Below, piece after piece: positions 61,236 through 64,000 of a DNA stretch of 64,000 nucleotides. The stretch is from Acidobacteriota bacterium. GTDB taxonomy: Bacteria; Acidobacteriota; Terriglobia; Bryobacterales; Bryobacteraceae. The stretch is from positions 26,859 to 90,858 of the forward strand of contig JAFKEE010000052.1 of the NCBI GenBank assembly GCA_017307505.1, given 5' to 3'. The notes below the pieces were generated by a model, which was given only the letters and a program-made list of their open reading frames with translations, was not told the origin of the DNA and did not search any database. Positions within the stretch are counted from its first letter, which is position 1; each line of letters opens with the position of its first letter. Both the position numbers and the translations under genes were made by a program.

Positions 61236-63524
61236 TTACCTGCGCCGCAGCCGCGCATCCCACTCCAGCATCAGCCCCGCCGCCGGCACAATCGGAAACA
61301 GCTTCAGAAACCGCGGATAGGCTTGTGCGGTCCGGCTGTCGAAGCCGTTGAAATAGTCGTAGGTCACGTTCTCGTGATTCGTCAAATTCGCCACCTCCAC
61401 GAAGAGCGTGCTGCGCCAGGAGTGCCACTGGAACACCTTGTTCGCCCGCACGTCCACGCGCTGGTAGGACGGCAGCCTGAGCGCGTTCTTGCGGGTGTCC
61501 AGGTAGTACGTGCCAGGCACCGTCTGCCGGAAATAGCCAGGGATGGGGAAGTTGCTGCCGTAAGAATAACGCGCGCTCAGGTTCACGCTGGGCCGCACTC
61601 GGTAGCTCGCATACGCATTGACCGTGTGCCGCTGCTCAAAGTCAGAAGGATAGGCCGCACCCGTCACGCCATCCCGCATGGATGTCAGCACATACCCATA
61701 GGAGACCCAGCCCGACACGCGATTGGCGGTCCGCCGCTGCAGGAAGATCTCGGCTCCCCGCGCGATACCCCTCTCGGAATTCAGGTAGGGCGCGATGGCC
61801 GGTGGATGAAAGATGCTGCCGCTCGCCAGCAGACGGGCCTCCAGCAGTGGCTGCCGGATCAGGTCGCGCTCCGCCCGGTAGAAGAACTCCGCCCTCAGCC
61901 GGGTCCGCTGTCCCAGCGTCTGCTCCACGGCCGCTACCACGTGGTTCGCCCGTTCCGGCAGAAGAAAGGGGTTGCCGGTGTTCTCGGTCAGCAGCAGTTG
62001 CAGCGCCGGATACTGCACGGCCTGGCTCCACGCCATTTGCAACCGGGTTGCCGGGCCTACCCGCACCACCGCGGAGGCATGCGGCGAAACCGCCGGTGCG
62101 CTCACGGCGGAATAGGTGTCCGTCCGCACCCCGGCGGTCAGCGTCAGCGGCCCTCCGGACCAGTCCTGCTGCACATAGCCGCCCGACCTCACGCCGGTGC
62201 CGTGCCAGTTGTCCCGCCTCCGCACCGCCAGAGGATTGAAGTTGTAAATTGCCAGGAAACCATCATCGTGCAGCCGCCGGAACGATCCGCCCGCCTGCAG
62301 CGGTGACTTCGAGTTCCAGCTCCACACCAGCGATGGATTCCAGACCCACTCGCCGTAGCCTTGCCCCACCAGGTATAACTCCAACGGGTTGCGCGCGTCC
62401 GAGCGCTCCCGGATCCAGGCCAGCCGGTTGGTGACCTGCACTGCCGTTACCGGGGCATACCGCCAGCCCAGGTTCAGCCCGGTGACATGATGGTCCGCCT
62501 CCATGATCCCGTTGACGCCCAGTGTGGCCTGCGCGCGAGTCCGGTCCAGGTCGGAGCGTCCGTCCATGAAACTCAAAGTCAGGTTCTGCGACTTGGACAG
62601 ATCGTACGCCAGCTTGCCCTGAATGTCCGAGAACCCGAATGCCATCGAACTCGCCTCCGGTACCCGCCGCAGCAGGTACTGCAGATAGCTGCGGCGCATC
62701 GACGCCAGCCAGGAACCACGCGATGCCCGTCCCAGGGGTCCTTCGGCAATCACCGCCGCGCCCGTCACGCCCAGGTTGATGCGAACCGCCGCACCTTCCC
62801 GGCTTCCCTCTCTCAGCCGGACGTCCAGCACTGACGCGGAACGATCCTGATAGACGGCCGGAGGCGCGCCCGCATGCAGCGTCATCTCCTCCACCAGGTC
62901 CGCCTGCAGCATCGACAGCGAACCCGTATCCTGGTGGTTCTGCACGGTGTGAAACGGGTTGTGCATCAGTACGCCGTCCACATACAGGCCCACCCGTTCG
63001 AAGGCCGAACCACGCACCGAGAACTGCGCGGCGAAGTCGTTCGACGAAGCGACACCCGGCAGCGCTTGTACCGCCCGCAGCGGATCGTCCACCAGAACGC
63101 CCGCCAGGTTCTTCATCTCCGCGCCGGTCAAGGTCCGTTCGGAGGGGCTCGCGGTCTGCGTAAGGTCGAACGGACCTTCCACGACCTCGACTGAGTCCCG
63201 CCGTCCCAACGAGTCGGGCGTCATCGCAAGCTCGAGCTCCGACGGCCCAGCCACGGATATCCGCAACGGGCGATAGCCCACCGCGGAGAACGTGACCGAA
63301 CAACCGGAGACCGCCCCCGTCCCAAACGCGAAACGGCCATCCAGCCCCGTGCGATAGGTCACCAGCTCGCTGCCGCACGTCAGCACACACTCTACCCGCG
63401 CCAGCGGTTCTCCACCCTGCGCGTCGCGAACCAGGCCGCCGAGTTGCCCCTGCGCCTGGACACTAAAATTCATGACAAAAAAGGTAAGTAGACAGACGCG
63501 CCTACCCCAGCCGAGGCCCCGCAT
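61236..63524 (-). CDS. TonB-dependent receptor with carboxypeptidase-regulatory domain
   Basis: 762 residues from ATG 63524, chosen because it opens on a signal peptide (MRGLGWGRRVCLLTFFVMNFSVQA). A short carboxypeptidase-regulatory-like domain (GQLGGLVRDAQGGEPLARVE) and a TonB plug (TLTGAEMKNLAGVLVDDPLRAVQALPGV, SVRGSAFERVGLYVDGVLMHNPFH) precede the beta-barrel that ends with the terminal strand GLMLEWDARLRRR. It is the most canonical of the three receptors here, with a recognisable plug. Ligand unknown. It converges on the hybrid kinase gene. Confidence 0.92.
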   Translation of the reverse strand: MRGLGWGRRVCLLTFFVMNFSVQAQGQLGGLVRDAQGGEPLARVECVLTCGSELVTYRTGLDGRFAFGTGAVSGCSVTFSAVGYRPLRISVAGPSELELAMTPDSLGRRDSVEVVEGPFDLTQTASPSERTLTGAEMKNLAGVLVDDPLRAVQALPGVASSNDFAAQFSVRGSAFERVGLYVDGVLMHNPFHTVQNHQDTGSLSMLQADLVEEMTLHAGAPPAVYQDRSASVLDVRLREGSREGAAVRINLGVTGAAVIAEGPLGRASRGSWLASMRRSYLQYLLRRVPEASSMAFGFSDIQGKLAYDLSKSQNLTLSFMDGRSDLDRTRAQATLGVNGIMEADHHVTGLNLGWRYAPVTAVQVTNRLAWIRERSDARNPLELYLVGQGYGEWVWNPSLVWSWNSKSPLQAGGSFRRLHDDGFLAIYNFNPLAVRRRDNWHGTGVRSGGYVQQDWSGGPLTLTAGVRTDTYSAVSAPAVSPHASAVVRVGPATRLQMAWSQAVQYPALQLLLTENTGNPFLLPERANHVVAAVEQTLGQRTRLRAEFFYRAERDLIRQPLLEARLLASGSIFHPPAIAPYLNSERGIARGAEIFLQRRTANRVSGWVSYGYVLTSMRDGVTGAAYPSDFEQRHTVNAYASYRVRPSVNLSARYSYGSNFPIPGYFRQTVPGTYYLDTRKNALRLPSYQRVDVRANKVFQWHSWRSTLFVEVANLTNHENVTYDYFNGFDSRTAQAYPRFLKLFPIVPAAGLMLEWDARLRRR

Positions 63525-63599
63525 CACACGCCCCCAACAGCCCTTCCAGGCCCTTCCCACGCCCACCCCGCCCTCTCCGGCGACCAACCGGACGAAAGA

Positions 63600-63627
63600 C
63601 CCCGGCACCCATCGCTGGATGCCGGGG
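63600..63627 (-). terminator. Hairpin downstream of the last minus-strand gene
   Basis: CCCCGGCA/TGCCGGGG (63600-63607 with 63620-63627) plus an inner CCA/TGG pair. On the minus strand it is followed by TCTTTCG, a poor U-tract, and lies 33 bases after the stop of the small gene at 63661. Confidence 0.5.
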
Positions 63628-63660
63628 CATTGTATAAAGAGAGCCAACAACTAAGAAAAA

Positions 63661-63984
63661 CTAAACTTCGTAACAGGCTTGGCCGCGCACCGGTCGAACT
63701 AAAGGCAAAATCTGCAGCACGCGGTGATTCTTAAACTCCACGTGATACTGATGCTCGTCGATCTCCCGGATCGCGCCCACTTCACACTCACAACACAAAA
63801 CAGGACCCTGAGTGCCCCATTCGGACCGGTGGACCCGGATCGGCTCACTCTTTTCCGCCATGGCCCTGCATCTCATGGCAACCTCCGGAGTGGTGGTAAT
63901 CCACTCCGGACGATTGTCATCCAACCAATGACTCTGACGTGCCTGCGGCGCATTTCTGTGCCGCATCACGATATGGAACGACAC
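63661..63984 (-). CDS. Small protein of unknown function with clustered Cys
   Basis: 107 residues from a GTG at 63984, supported by a strong GAGGAGGG ribosome site five bases upstream (an in-frame ATG at 63966 is the weaker option). Basic, Arg/His/Trp-rich N-terminal half and a CCECE cysteine cluster at about residues 63-67 (PVLCCECEVGAIREI) that could bind a metal. No known family. A terminator-like hairpin follows the stop. Its upstream context is outside the window. Confidence 0.62.
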   Translation of the reverse strand: MSFHIVMRHRNAPQARQSHWLDDNRPEWITTTPEVAMRCRAMAEKSEPIRVHRSEWGTQGPVLCCECEVGAIREIDEHQYHVEFKNHRVLQILPLVRPVRGQACYEV

Positions 63985-64000
63985 GGTTACCCTCCTCGTG

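Noticed and set aside
1..64000. tRNA, rRNA, CRISPR, insertion sequence or prophage
   Set aside because: No cloverleaf-like T-arm, repeat-spacer array, transposase, integrase or phage structural gene was seen when reading both strands.

Overview
The window is high-GC, densely coded chromosomal DNA. It most resembles an acidobacterium of the Bryobacterales/Solibacter type. That placement is an inference from gene content: very large Oar-like TonB-dependent receptors with N-terminal carboxypeptidase-regulatory domains, many secreted proteins of unknown function, YfhO, DUF1015, DUF4920 and Npt-type proteins, and M1/M16/M20 peptidases. I saw no rRNA, tRNA, CRISPR array, insertion sequence or phage gene. 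Most of the sequence reads as stable core and accessory metabolism, not as a mobile island.

Layout. 1-5.5 kb (minus): a truncated secreted protein, then PG-binding protein / alanine dehydrogenase / HpaI-like aldolase / DUF1015 / CBM9-like protein, chained by short overlaps behind a structured leader. 5.7-8.3 kb (minus): polysaccharide-export ABC transporter (ATPase and permease) and galE. 8.4-12.3 kb (minus): M20 peptidase, DMT exporter and a Do-like protease ending in a clear terminator. 12.4-14.1 kb (plus): motAB behind a sigma-28-like promoter. 14.1-16.7 kb: HAD phosphatase, an unknown protein, a thioredoxin-like ferredoxin and an AhbD/NirJ-like radical SAM protein. 16.9-20.3 kb: an Oar-like receptor with a well-formed promoter and repeat operator. 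20.7-29.2 kb: a Tat-exported mannonate dehydratase homologue; a minus-strand run of UDG, exported TenA, small coiled-coil protein, cyclase-like hydrolase and AzgA purine permease; a DegT aminotransferase; a secreted M1 aminopeptidase. 29.3-30.8 kb: two envelope-stress-like small proteins and recX.

30.8-38.6 kb (minus): seven genes spaced 2-15 bp apart (M16 peptidase, TPM protein, nucleotidyltransferase-like protein, LemA, 2-oxoglutarate-semialdehyde dehydrogenase, FAH-type dehydratase, YfhO). They join an envelope module to the last two steps of an oxidative pentose/Weimberg-type pathway. 38.7-48.3 kb: GH3 glycosidase, ArsB/NhaD-type transporter, rlmN, a second receptor-like barrel, a FlgO/TPR protein, a small secreted protein and miaA.

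48.5-56.3 kb is the most unusual part. A secreted TPR protein is followed by a membrane histidine-kinase-like protein with an eroded ATP site. Divergent from it are a nucleotide-transporter-like membrane protein fused to HEAT repeats and a cyclic-nucleotide-binding fold, a soluble histidine kinase without a sensor domain, and a stand-alone response regulator, translationally coupled or nearly so. I think this is the best candidate for an undescribed signalling system. 56.3-64 kb: DUF4920 protein, PafA-like phosphatase, MFS transporter, hybrid PAS kinase, a third TonB receptor and a small cysteine-containing protein.
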